In this document: positions 1-11,166 of the stretch, in pieces | How the letters are laid out: the number at the start of each line of letters is the position of its first letter | How positions within the stretch are numbered: position 1 is the stretch's first letter | DNA from: Agrypnia vestita | Taxonomy: Eukaryota > Arthropoda > Insecta > Trichoptera > Phryganeidae | Length of the DNA stretch: 64,000 bases | Direction of reading: 5' to 3' | Assembly (NCBI GenBank): GCA_016648135.1 | Contig: JADDOH010001545.1 | Location: 357,665 to 421,664, forward strand | Program-made: the position numbers and the translations under genes | The notes under the pieces: generated by a model | The model's input: only the letters and a program-made list of their open reading frames with translations | The model's database searches: none | What the model was told of the DNA's origin: nothing

Positions 1-473
1 TTGGCCGATAGATTCCTGACTATGTTATGAGTCTAAAATATTCAAGCAACCATGACCTAATATCGATAGTTATGGTGATATGCAATATCAAAGTTTGCAT
101 TTTATTCCAATATTTCTGACTTATTTTTTGTAAAACGTTGCACTGTCATTACAGTAGCTTATGTAGATTATGAAAAATTCATTTGCTTATATACAACTTA
201 AATAAAATGATAAAAACCTTGTAAAAAATGACTTTTTTAAATGACTTGTATTAAAGCGAATGAATTGTTCATAATCGACATAAGATACTGTAATTATAGT
301 TCAACATTTTGCAAAAAATAAGTAAGAAATATTGAAAAAAAAATGCAAACTTTGATATTGCGTATCTCCATGACTATTGATATTAGGCCATGGTTTCTTG
401 AACATTTTGGACTCATAAAATAGTCAGGAATCTACCTGCCAAGTTTCTGCTGCTAGCTCCGGTAGACCCTGTA
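1..473. mobile_element. Palindromic MITE, copy 1 (cut by window start)
   Basis: Two inverted arms of about 230 bp meet near 220..240 and the right end reads ACCCTGTATA. It is the most diverged of five copies here, especially in the outer 60 bp. The left terminus lies outside the window. Confidence 0.75.
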
Positions 474-525
474 TAAATTTATATGTACACAAATAAATGT
501 AGATGATCGTTCAAAAAAATATATA

Positions 526-1063
526 TAGGGTTATTTGGAAAACATTAATAACCTCGCAGAACTATATTCCTGCCTTGCTTATGAGTCGAAAATGTTCAAG
601 CTATCATGACCTAATATCAATAGTTATGGAGATATGCGACATCAAAGTTTGCGATTTTTTTAAAATATTTCTGACTTATTTTTTGTAAGACGCTGGACTA
701 TCATTACAGTAACACATATCGATTACGAAAAATTCATTCGTTTCAATACAAGTTAAATAAAATGATAAAAACCCTGAAAAAATTCCAATTGGAATGTTTT
801 CCTATTGGAATTCGAAGGTTTTTATTTTATTATTTGACTTGTATTAAAGGGAATAAATTTTTCGTATTCGATATAAGTTGCTGTAATGATAGTCCAACGC
901 TTTACAAAAAATAAGAAATATTGAAAAAAAAAATGCAAACTTTGATGTCGCATGTCTACTTAACTATTGATATTAGGTCATAATACCTTGAACATTTTCG
1001 ACTCATTATCAAGGCAGGAACATAGTCCTGCGAGCTTATTAATGTTTTCCAAATAACCCTGTA
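526..1063. mobile_element. Palindromic MITE, copy 2
   Basis: Full-length copy of about 540 bp beginning AGGGTTATTTGG and ending in its inverse CCAAATAACCCTGT, with a centre near 785..800 where AATTCCAATTGGAAT folds on itself. The arms are inverted copies of each other. It encodes no protein: open frames across it arise from the palindrome. Confidence 0.85.
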
Positions 1064-1203
1064 TATTCTGGCCATGTCTTCGATGAAGATGAACAGGTCG
1101 ATAGCTGCCGCTAAGCGTTCGTGCGAATGTTCTATCACGCCTTTCCTACCGATGCATAAACCTGCTATAACCTGCGAGCTGTGATTGAATTCCAAGACCT
1201 ATA

Positions 1204-2139
1204 ACGCACTAGCGGCTAGCCGCGGTGCGGCCTCCCGTTGCGGTAAGCCGCACTTGGATCTTTACATGAAACAGCATGATATCAACGCACTGACTTAGCG
1301 CTTGTTCAGACACAGCGGGAACCGTTCAGTTTCAGAATCGCGTTTCAAAACACGCGATTTGTGTCATCTGTTCACACAGCCGCGGTTAATAACCGATTTG
1401 TGCGCGCGAAAATAAACGTCAGTTTGACAGTTCTGGTGCCGTTCTCCATCTTTGAATATCAGAGATATATTCGCTCATTACTTTGTTAAGGACGGCCGTG
1501 TTCCATGGCAAGACACATAAATATCATTCTATCAGTTCATTTTTGGTGAATAAATACCTACTTCTCTAAAATACTCTTTTTTTCCAGCATTTCCAAATAT
1601 CTCCACCAATTCCTGCCAAGCTTGGTTCTTGGCATATTTGAGTAATCCTCACACTGAAGATCCCATATTACAGGTCTTTTCTCCACTTCATCAATTAAAA
1701 GTTCAATGTCAAAGCGATCCATAACCATAGAAAAGAGAATATAATCCACGCGTGCTCCTGTTGTGACATGGAACCGTGCGGTGCCCGCAACGCGACTGAA
1801 CGCTCTCGTAAGGCCCCATAGTAATAGGATCGTGCGGGCGCCGTGCGGGTCTATTTTCTAGCGGTTGGGTTGCGGGCACCGCAGCGGTTGACTAACCGCA
1901 CGGTTGTGTCTGAACGATCACATACACAAACCTAGGTAAATGAGACCCGCACGGATCTCATGCGATTCTGAAACGGCACGGTTCCCGCTGTGTCTGACAA
2001 GCGCTTACGGCTAGCCGTTAACCGCATCCGGTCGTCTTGGGACAGCGGCGAGTGGCGCTGGTTCGTCCCGTTGCGGCTAACCGTGTACACTGCGGCTTAC
2101 CGCAACGGGAGCCCGCACCGCGGCTAGCCGCTAGTGCGT
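1204..2139. mobile_element. Long-TIR DNA transposon with MADF remnant (Harbinger-like)
   Basis: Terminal inverted repeats of more than 50 bp, starting ACGCACTAGCGGCTAGCC at the left and its inverse at the right, flanked by TATA on both sides. Inner subterminal repeats of the CCGCACGG type also occur in both halves. The interior carries a MADF-like reading frame on the minus strand. PIF/Harbinger elements are known to encode a second Myb/SANT/MADF-type protein, which is the basis for the assignment. No transposase is left. It has inserted between two stretches that may once have been continuous (1064..1199 and 2144..2440). Confidence 0.7.
1558..1728 (-). pseudogene. MADF-domain fragment inside the Harbinger-like element
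   Basis: From the ATG at 1726..1728 about 56 codons are open. The start of a MADF domain is visible: F-D-I-E-L-L-I-D-E-V, then K-R-P-V-I-W-D-L and, later, W-W-R-Y-L. MADF domains bind DNA and normally run about 85 residues; the second half is missing. The frame is probably a relic of the element's DNA-binding protein. Confidence 0.6.
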
Positions 2140-2147
2140 TATAGGCC

Positions 2148-2440
2148 GTCCTGAATCCTCCTGAATTAAAAGCAAAAAGATGCACACTACATCAACTCAA
2201 CCTAATACCCTACAAGTAACTATAAATAATGGAACACCTGCAACAAATGGTGCAGTGGGAAATTTAAGTACCTACTGGATTCCTACCAAAGAGATATTTC
2301 CTACGCAACCCTATGATGTTTTTCCAAAATGGAGGCGACACCTCAGCAACTCCCGTCACGTTCCAGCTTATGGATAAAGATTCTACCAGTGCTACTACTG
2401 TTTACTTTGTGTTTTGCTATTACTCGTAACGAAAATGTAT
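2148..2440 (+). pseudogene. Unassigned frameshifted coding-like remnant
   Basis: An ATG at 2180 opens a Thr/Asn/Gln-rich frame of about 50 codons. Near 2330 a different frame becomes the protein-like one and runs to a TAA near 2430. The composition, beta-rich look and terminal aromatic cluster reminded me of a small viral capsid C-terminus, but I have no match and it may be chance. Bounded by the Harbinger-like element and a MITE. Confidence 0.2.
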
Positions 2441-2982
2441 ACAGGGTTATTTGTAAAACATTACTAACCTCGCAGGACTATATTCCTGCCTTGATTATGA
2501 GTCGAAAATGTTCAAGCTATTATGACCTAATATCAATAGTTCAGGAGATATGCGATATCAAAGTTTGCATTTTTTTTTTCAATATTTCTGACTTATTTTT
2601 TGTAAAACGTTGGACTATCATTACAGTAACTCATATCGATTACAAAAAATTCATTCGTTTCAATACAAGTTAAATTAAATAATAAAAACCCTGAAAAATT
2701 CCGATTGGAATGTTTTCCTATTGGAATTCGAAGGTTTTTATTTTATTATTCGACTTGTATTAAAGGAAATGAATTTTTCGTATTCAATATAAGTTAGTGT
2801 AATGATAGTCCAACGTTTTACAAAAAATACGTCAAAAATATTGAAAAAAAAATGCAAACTTTGATATCGCATATCTCCTGAACTATTGATATTAGGTCAT
2901 AATAGCTTGAACATTTTCGACTCATAATCAAGGCAGGAATATAGTCCTGCGAGGTTATTAATGTTTTACAAATAGCCCTGTA
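2441..2982. mobile_element. Palindromic MITE, copy 3
   Basis: Full-length copy with termini ACAGGGTTATTTG and CAAATAGCCCTGT flanked by TAT/TAT, consistent with a TA target duplication. Arms are near-perfect inverted repeats. TA duplication and the CAGGG end suggest a Tc1/mariner-superfamily parent, but no transposase is present to prove it. Confidence 0.85.
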
Positions 2983-3544
2983 TATTCCTAATAAATAAAT
3001 GCTCATGCATATAGACACTACGTATTCATTCACTCTCCGACGTACTACTGTTCGGATTGGCATGTTATTGTAGCGCTTCTTCAATGTTTGCCTGTGGCCG
3101 AAGTATATGCAAGTGTAATTACTATACTTCGGTTTTTGACCTACTGAAATCACATGTTCGAGCATTCCTTCACTACTTCATTTATATCTTCCGTATTACA
3201 CAACACCGATCATGCAGAAAAAACTTATTATTATTAAATACAACAATACAAACAGAAGGACTTAATTTACACTCGTGGGCTTCGAAGACCACAGATATTA
3301 AAAGCAAAAATATTAAAAATTAATAATGTGCTTACAAAATCCAACCAAAAATGGCGCTTGCGTGAGATTAAATAGATGCGAGTTGTATGATGACAAAACA
3401 CACTTTTGACTCGAAACTAGATAAAGAAAAGCAAAGGCATCCGTAATGTTGTAAAGCAGAGAGAGTACACAAATGATAGCACGACAAATTTTCACTATAT
3501 ATACACAAATTTCACTATATATTCACTATGTATACTCACAAGAG

Positions 3545-4192
3545 TCTATGAAGCCACGTGAGTATTACTGGACCACCACCCTTAATGTACTCGGCAGCAA
3601 CATTGTCATAACCCACAGCCTTGCCATTCTTCATGTGCTTCAATGCTCTATGATTTCTTCCACAGTTATTTCATTCACACTGTCGTCACTATTCATAAAT
3701 CCATTGGACGCCTCAAAGGAGTCCTCACTCACATTCCCATTACTCTCATACATTTCTTCAAAAAATTCCTTCCATCTATCTTTTATTTCATTTTCGTTTC
3801 TAAGCATCTTTCCATTCTTAGACATAATAGCATTCACACAACCTCTTTTCGTGCCACTTCGAGACTTTTTAACTTCCTTCCAAAAGATCTTGATATTTTC
3901 TTGGAAGTTCTGAGTCAATTTAAGTCCCTCGTCCTTCCTCAAACGCTCCTTTCTTTCTTTCACTCCGTGCTTTACCTTTTTCTTACAAGACCTGGCACGA
4001 TCAGGTACTACAAGTATTTGAGGATGGCCCTGTTAAAAGCCGCAACAACCGTAGAACGTGTATGAGAAGATGTATGAATGTGGCCGAAGCAAAAGTGGTG
4101 TGCCAGGATAGAAGAGTGTGGCGTTCAATCCTCTCTGCCTACCCCTGCAGGGAAACGGCGTGATGGTTAGTTAGTTAGTTAGTTAGTTAGTA
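3545..4192. mobile_element. LINE copy with internal inversion and (GTTA)n tail
   Basis: The minus strand of about 3545..3980 encodes the stretch between endonuclease and reverse transcriptase plus the start of RT (F-W-K-E-V-K near the start, then K-H-M-K-N-G-K-A and G-Y-D-N-V). The plus strand of about 3985..4165 encodes the C-terminus (M-N-V-A-E-A-K-V-V-C then W-R-S-I-L-S-A-Y-P), a stop and a (GTTA)n tail at 4165..4190. The 5' part is thus inverted head-to-head with the 3' part, the pattern produced by twin priming. All coding is dead. Confidence 0.7.
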
Positions 4193-6344
4193 TACTCACA
4201 AAATATACACTACGTAATACGCAGGTTGGTAAGCATAATTATTGTATCGGCGATCATATTTAGTGACCTAATATTCACAAATGTACAAAACATCTGAACT
4301 TACACCCACATTATAAATGCTCCTTTCTAAAAAATATACACTACTTAATTTTATATCTATCACATATACGCAGCATTAGAAAACATAAAAATATTTATAA
4401 AATTCTATACTCTATAGATATATCATGTTTTTGGAACACACTACCGCCGGCTATCGCCGATTGATTAACATCTGGCACATTTTTATAGTAAGTATAGTTT
4501 TCACTTACAGATTCACTTGGCATTATATGCGTTGTAGCGAGTACAAGTGGTCATTAGTGTCTGCAGTTGGCTATCGGCTACACTGGCCATCGCGCGGCTG
4601 ATAGTTTCCACTGCGCGGCTATTAGTGTCTGCGATTAGCTATCGCCCATTGCCTACTGCTTTTCATAAGATTTGGTTATTTTTTGAAACTGGTAATGGTA
4701 AAATCACGCACGGCGTACTGCGTTTTTGAAGCAATTATAATATAGACGATACGTCGCCTTATATGCGTTGGAGTAAGATACATTTCCAATTATATTCTAA
4801 CCTATAAATTGAACTTCAAAAGTATAGTTGCTTGCAGAAAAAATAAATTTAAATATCGATATACACCTATCGCCTTCAAGCGAATCGATTGTTACATAAT
4901 GTGTATATAATGTTTTTATACATTAAATAATATCCGAATATATTTCAAAATAATCTGTACACGTCGTTTCTTAAAAAAATCATACGATTTGATTAATTTC
5001 TGAGACTCGCAATAGAAAAACAAATCATTTTTTATTCCTTTTACTCGTCTTGTTTCTACTAACTACAGGCAAAACGCATACTTGTAGCGAACTTGCAACA
5101 AATTTAATATACTTTCAAAAAAGTATAATTATTAGTTTATTTAATTAATTAAATAATTAGATTTATTTCAAAATAACCCTACTAATGTACGACGCTTGCT
5201 TTCCGATCCATTTTTGAAATAAAATATATGTTATTATTTTCCACTAAATTAATTACATATAGTTTCATCAACATACTATATGTATATATATGTACACCAC
5301 GTAAATAGGATATTTTGTAGCTACCAGTGAAAACCTGTAACTGGCTTTCTTTATGTTCCACATTCCTTGTTTTTTCTTAATTATTGTAAGCTGTTGGATT
5401 TCCAAATAAATAAATATATATTTCTCTATGCGTTTTAGGCGCAATCGAAATATAGATTCCTTTTATGACTTAAGACTGAATTCCCCAAAACCAATAGTAT
5501 CAATTTGAAGGCTTACATTTGATCGCAATTTCAAACTATATGCATACTTTTGATTCGCATTCGCAGTATAGATTTATTAAAGAAACTTTAATATACGTTT
5601 TGTGTGTATAAATATATTATATATTTAAGGGATCAGTATTCTCAAATAGGACATGCAAAGTATTTCATTTTCACTGTTAACCTTTATGGAAAAAGGATAC
5701 CTTCGATTCTTGGAATTTATATTTTGTTTCCGTCTGCGTAATTCCATTATCCCCTCCATTCGACATGAATAATTATTCACAATTTTATCTCTGCTAATAT
5801 CACAGGTTCATGGCTGACAGGGTCTTCACTTAATCTGTTTTCCTTGAGTAGACGCCATCTGAAATACCAATGAAAACATCTTCCAGAAACTTCGTGGCGT
5901 TTAAGCAAAATCAATAATATCAGGAGCACATCGAAATGGACCGTTTTTACATCGCGTCGTTATTTTTCTTTCCAATTCTTCAAATAATCGAACTGATACA
6001 TTCGAACGCTGACTTGTATCGAGGTGGTCGCTAATCTCAACTTTCACAACGCCGTCGTTTCCACTAGAAAAAAAAAAGCAGATTTATATTTCAAGTCACA
6101 GTTATACTGCAGTAGATTTTTATATCCATACTTCGTATACCCCACTAGTCACGTATACCTAATTGGGTATAAGTATTTTACGTATACCCAATAATGTATG
6201 CTCAAGAACGTACACCCAACTACGTGTACCTGCCTCAATCACATTACAAAACATGGCAAAACTTTTTCAATTGTCTTACCGAGATTAATTTAACACATTG
6301 ACAAGAAGAACGCTTCTGCCATAACTTTTGAAGCCAAGCCTTGA
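4193..6344. other. No gene seen; AT-rich sequence
   Basis: No convincing ORF, RNA gene or mobile element found. At 6128..6235 there are several short inverted copies of GTATACCC, possibly an eroded inverted-repeat element. Confidence 0.5.
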
Positions 6345-6510
6345 CAATATATATATATATAATATAATAATTATAATATAGATATATATATAGATATAAA
6401 TATATATATATAGATATCGATATATAGAATATATATAATAGAGTATAATATAGAGAATAGATATATATATATATAGATATATATAATTAATATAATATAT
6501 ATTATTAATA
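6345..6510. repeat. AT/GATA-type microsatellite
   Basis: Interrupted (AT)n with GATATA variants; the 130-codon Tyr/Ile frame across it is an artefact of the repeat. Confidence 0.9.
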
Positions 6511-6768
6511 TTTCTTATTAATAAACCAGAAATCACGATGAAAACACCGAAGCAATTAGAAAATCCAACCTTCCAAATTGTATAATGACGATAAGAAAGT
6601 AAAATATACGGAGTATAGAAGCCGAGCAAACACATTAAACGGCGTCGGCTGGAGAAACACCACTCCTCCACAACCACCTGACGCAGAATTTTTCAAACTT
6701 TCACTTGACGGTGAGTCCGGACCCAAAACGGTTGTACGCTTATGGAGAAGCAGCTATCGACAAGGCGC

Positions 6769-6802
6769 CTGAAGATGAACTAGTGAGATCTGTTGAAACG
6801 TC
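6769..6802 (+). ncRNA. Hammerhead-like core, GAAACGTC type
   Basis: CTGAAGA, one extra T, a weak 3-bp stem (AAC/GTT) with a long loop, then GAAA-CG-TC. The two-base self-complementary stem III and GTC cleavage triplet are as reported for small Penelope-associated hammerheads that act as dimers. Weakest stem II of the set; no host element recognised with confidence around it (6540..6880 is moderately GC-rich). Confidence 0.3.
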
Positions 6803-7335
6803 GGCAGACGAAGGGTCCTGACGACCAGAATTGACGCGGGGTTCCCGCCAAAGTAGTTAGAACTAACATTATATAGATTTATATAATAATAATATATATA
6901 TATATGTGTGTGTGTGTATATATATTCTCTATAAGAACTTTGGCTTTTGAATTTGGGGAAAAAATATATAACCCCCATCGATTCAATACGACATCACAGA
7001 AGACTAGAAAGGGTTTACTCAGAGGTGGCACAAAAAATGAACCGCTTATTCCGGTCAGACCAATGTCTGTGCAAAAGTGATTTCTGTGCCTAGGTGTCCA
7101 TGCGCACTCTTAGGTTTCCACGTGCGCACTCTTAAATCAAGAGTGGGCAAATTACTACTTTTAGATTTAATGGTTTTTGTCATAAAGTATTCGAATTAGA
7201 ATAAAATTTCGTGTAATAATGTTAGTAAGAGACAGTATAGTATGAATATAGAAAGTTAATTCTTGAAACAATGTTTGTTTTATTAATATTATAAATTTAA
7301 CCTTATGTAAGCACACTATTCTGAAGATCACTAGT

Positions 7336-7510
7336 TCTGAAGTGGAGACCTTGGGAGAATAAAAGAGGCCTCGGAAGACCTCAAAAGAGATGGGCCGACG
7401 ACATAACCACTGTTGGGAGAAATAAATGACTACAATTAGCAAATAACAAGGAAGGATATGGAAGAGGCCTATATCCAGCACTGGAGTGATGAAGGCTGAA
7501 GAAGAAGAAG
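7336..7510 (+). mobile_element. LINE ORF2 C-terminal fragment
   Basis: Plus-strand translation gives R-G-L-G-R-P-Q-K-R-W-A-D-D-I and, after stops, a W/Y-rich end (Y-G-R-G-L-Y-P-A) ending in an AAG-rich stretch. This is the extreme C-terminus typical of RTE/R4-like insect LINEs. 5'-truncated and broken by stops. Confidence 0.6.
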
Positions 7511-8664
7511 ACGCACACTATCTTACAATTTGTAACCAGCATTTCCAGGGTTACAGATTAAGTTAAAAATAAGTTAGTGGGGAAAGCCACTTAATAATAA
7601 TAATGTTTCCATTTAATCCAGGCAGGAGGCGAATGGAATGTCCGGGAGAGTTGTGTGGAATGACTATATTTTCAACAGAGTTGTAAAATGTTTACAATTA
7701 TATTTTGTTTTTGGAACAAAACCTAATGATAGATAACATAATAATCAAGAATCTATCGTTTACTTATATACCTATCTTACCACAATATTTTTCAAAGGCC
7801 TTAAATTAGTAAATTAATAAATAAATTTAACCTTAACTTAAATTAATAAATATTATTTATCATAAATAAAGACAAAAAAATTATTATAAAAGAAATGGTT
7901 TGATTTCTATAACAAGAATAAATCACGGAGAAAAAATTTAAATATTAAACATTTAGCCCTTTTAAAAGCAGAAAACTCATTGATTATTAATATCCCTCTA
8001 ACGATGTCCATTCCGGCTACAATAAACTTGACTTCTCGATAAACAATAATTAGTTTGCAACATAAAATTATTGAATTGAAATCCTTCTGATTTATAATTT
8101 ACAATGGTGGGGGGGGGAGAAGAGAGGGATCGTCGGGGGAAGCTGTATAGTTTTGTTTTAAAATTTGGATTTAATAGTATTAAATTTAATTTGAAGTGCA
8201 TCATTACATTCATATCTGGGAGAGGGAATGGTGTATAGATGATTGATTTTTACAGAGAATATATCGGAGGGGTGAGAGAGGGGTAGAGAGATTTTCAAAC
8301 ATACTTTCACAGATATGTCTAGTATACTCAAACAAAATAAATAACGGTGTAACTTTATTTAATTTCAAACGTTTATTTTCTTAATAGAACGAGAGACATA
8401 AGCATTAAGTCAGTAATCGATATTATGAAAACTACGTTCGTAGTTATATTATAAGTATCTTAGGTAATACATCAAACGCATATTAAATTAAATATTTAAT
8501 CAATCTGTAAAATATATTACGTTTTAAGTAATTAAACCTGTTATCTAATAAAATTTTAGTCATTGTTAGTGCTCGGTCCCTATAAAATAAAATATTAACT
8601 TGTAATGTAACGAGATCGTTCCATTTCACTTCATTTGATTAGGTCCACAGCATTTCTATATTAT
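7511..8664. other. No gene seen; AT-rich sequence
   Basis: AT-rich with a G-run near 8108 and no supported feature. Confidence 0.5.
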
Positions 8665-8912
8665 TATTCTGAATATATTGTGTATATCCAAAAATAATTT
8701 AATGCAGTCATCGAGTTATATTAGTTTATAATGTACTGAATACGAGATTTTATAGGAAACATAGCCTACAAATTTATAGGAAACATGATTTTGGAAGGGA
8801 TAAATACATAAAATATAGAATTCAGTACATTTTAAATTTGAAGTCCTCGGTGACTGCATTCAAAATATTTTTTTTAATTTTTCGGATATTGCTGCCTTTG
8901 CTTTTATACCCC
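8665..8912. mobile_element. MITE of the GCAGTCAYCGAGG family
   Basis: Inverted arms share ATGCAGTC..CGAG and ATGTACTGAAT; the right end reads GGATATTGCTGCCTTTGC. The left terminus is eroded. A second member lies at 10512..11166. Confidence 0.6.
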
Positions 8913-9086
8913 ACTATTAATCTCTATAAAATTTTTACAACATAGCAAACTTTTATGTTATAATTTTTTTAGTTAATTAAATGTTATATATTATAGTTTA
9001 AAAAATGTGTAGTTAAAAAATTTGATCAAAGTATGAAATAAAACAATGTACTTTGTTTTTTTCCACTTATATTTGAGCACTTGTTT

Positions 9087-9123
9087 CACTACATGTTTCG
9101 GAAACGTCCGTTTCCTTCATCAG
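9087..9123 (-). ncRNA. Hammerhead-like core, foldback left arm
   Basis: Minus strand: CTGATGA, extra A, perfect 6-bp stem II GGAAAC/GTTTCC closing a GGAC loop, GAAA, palindromic CATG (stem III in a dimer), TA, then GTG. The 5' stem I partner is poor (CTC), probably because it lies at the element junction. Confidence 0.45.
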
Positions 9124-9135
9124 GAGGATTAAGAC

Positions 9136-9172
9136 CTGATGAAGGAAACGGACGTTTCCGAAACATTTAGTG
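9136..9172 (+). ncRNA. Hammerhead-like core, foldback right arm
   Basis: Same core and perfect stem II as the left-arm copy, but the stem III palindrome is changed from CATG to CATT. Upstream GAC pairs at only two positions with GTG. Confidence 0.4.
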
Positions 9173-9484
9173 AAACAAGTGCTCAAATATAAGTGGAAAA
9201 GAACAAATTTCATTGTTTTATTTCATAATTTGTTCATAAGGGATTTCCAAAAAGTTAACGCCGAAACATTAATTTACTTAAAAAATTTGATTTTTTGAAA
9301 AAAAATTTCGGAGCTTTCAAAAGCGGTGAATTATGATATTCTGTGATAAAAATCATAAAAAATATCAATTTGGGGAGACATATAAAAGCTTATAAAAAGT
9401 CCATATCAGTGGTCACTTACGGTTGAGAAAAATATATTATTAGTTTTTTAATGCAAAATACTAGTGATGTTTACAGAAGCATAA

Positions 9485-9700
9485 AACGAACCACAAGGAA
9501 TAAAATAAAATTCTAAAGTGGACTGGCCAATTGAAAGAATGCTAGATGACAAAACGCGGATGATCATGGCCAACTAGGTAAGATTGTGAAGGAAACTAAA
9601 TCCCACCCTGGGATGTTACTCCGTGGAAGAAGATAAGAAGAAAAGTCACAAGATAGCGGCAGGGGCGCCTTTTTCGTAATATTTTACATTCTATTAATTC
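9485..9700 (+). mobile_element. Possible LINE C-terminal relic
   Basis: Broken frames give K-V-D-W-P-I-E-R-M and other short blocks that resemble the zinc-finger-distal C-terminus of RTE-like LINEs (K-W-x-G-H-x-x-R-M). Heavily decayed. Confidence 0.3.
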
Positions 9701-9857
9701 TTCCGTGAGAGAAAGAGGCTGACCGCAAATCGATAGGCTGACCAGAACAAATGCGCTACTGGCTAACTTGTTGGAACGCAGGCTCCAAAGAAAGACGGAA
9801 GAAAATTGTCAAGGCATCAGCAAACCACTACGAAGAAGTCGATTCGAGAGAAAGAAG

Positions 9858-9962
9858 AATACCTGTGTGTGTGCGTGTGCGTTCGCGTGTGCGTGTTCAT
9901 GTGCGTGGCGTGTGCGTGTGCGTGTGCTATGCGTGTGCTTGTGCGTGAGCGTGTGCGTGTGC
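9858..9962. repeat. GTGTGC microsatellite
   Basis: Compound (GT)n/(GTGTGC)n tract. Several overlapping frames on both strands across it are repeat artefacts. Confidence 0.9.
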
Positions 9963-10511
9963 CGGCCAAAAGGCAGTACGGAAAAACGGGTATGCCACTG
10001 CTCTTACTGTACATATATTGTTGAATTTGTACTGAAACAATCGTGTGAACTAACGCCGGCGTACTATTGAGAATATTGGACATGCTTCAGAAGAAACATC
10101 GATGTATCCAAAAAGTATCAAAACATTGATTGTACTGGGTTCCCAAAAAAATCTATCTGATACGACCCTCTGTCCATTTCCCTATCGAATGGTCTGTAAT
10201 ATGAGGAGATCCGCGGGTAATGTCAATATTTTGCCGGGGCTGTTGACGGGAGGACCCTTCCCGAATCACTTTGTATTCCGGGCTATCGTCTTATCTCAGA
10301 AGCAAAGCCTACCCTGGTGAGGAAATCATGATCCGCCCCCTTCAACGGTTATGTGATACAAATATCTAATATATAATATAAAACGAAACCATCCAAAATT
10401 TTCATCTAATCGTATTTTCTGATCAATGTCAAAGTAAACCTATGTACCTAAATAAACATAAATACTTAATATACATAAAATGTATGTAAAATATAATATA
10501 CAATACTAGGA
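9963..10511. other. No gene seen
   Basis: Unique-looking, AT-rich sequence without a supported feature. Confidence 0.4.
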
Positions 10512-11166
10512 GTGTTGGGTATAAAAGCAAAGGCAGCATATCCAAAAAATATATATATATTTTGAATGCAGTCACCGAGGATTACTAATTTAAAACATAC
10601 TGAATCCTAGATTTTCATATCAATAACGATCAAAATCATGTTTCTTATAAATTGATATGCTGTATCTATACCTATAAATCTTAAAGTCTGTATGTCTGTC
10701 TGTCTGTCTGTTCTTTATACAAATCCACACTGTTTTTCCGATTCGATTCAAATTTTGCATACTTATGCTTTGGGACCCGGCGGGAAACATAGGTAACATT
10801 TCCTCCTTATTCTCATACCCCTTCCCCTCCCCTGACATATTTTCGATGCAAATCTGTACCGTTTGACCGATCGGACTCAAAATTTGGAATCTTATTCTTT
10901 AGGACTCGGCGGGCAACATAGGCTACATTTCCCCTTTCCTCCTTTACCCCTTCCTCTCCTTCTGATATATTTTCGATGCAAATCTATACACTTCGAATCA
11001 AACCTTTGTTTCCCCTCACAAATTTATTTTCAACTTAATCCTTAACCCGTGCAACGCCGGGTACGAACAGCTAGTTTTCTATAAAATCTCAAATTCAGTT
11101 CAGAATAAACAGTAGTCTTCGATGACTGCATTCAATTTTTTTTTGGATATTGCTGCCTTTACTTAG
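10512..11166. mobile_element. MITE of the GCAGTCAYCGAGG family, split by a Helitron
   Basis: Ends TTGGGTATAAAAGCAAAGGC and its inverse TGCTGCCTTTACTTA; inner arms share ATGCAGTCACCGAGG and its inverse. The arms are pushed apart by the 410-bp element at 10665..11074, without which the MITE would be about 245 bp, like its relative at 8665..8912. Confidence 0.7.
10665..11074 (+). mobile_element. Non-autonomous Helitron, copy 1
   Basis: Begins TCTATAC and ends with hairpin ACCCG/CGGGT followed about 10 nt later by CTAG. It is inserted between A and T with no target duplication, the Helitron hallmarks. It contains a TCTG microsatellite near the 5' end and two internal repeats of about 140 bp built on CGATGCAAATCTGTACCG and GGGACCCGGCGGG. 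Encodes nothing. Confidence 0.8.

Larger units (their letters stand above)
9032..9227. repeat. Foldback carrying two divergent hammerhead-like cores
   Basis: Arms of about 90 bp with a loop of about 12 bp (near 9124..9135). The two arms are inverted copies of one tail sequence: a hammerhead-like core followed by GTGAAACAAGTGCTC and AAATATAAGTGG. It looks like two copies of the end of one element joined head to head. Confidence 0.75.

Noticed and set aside
6285..6677. 130-codon minus frame rich in Tyr and Ile
   Set aside because: Translated AT microsatellite.
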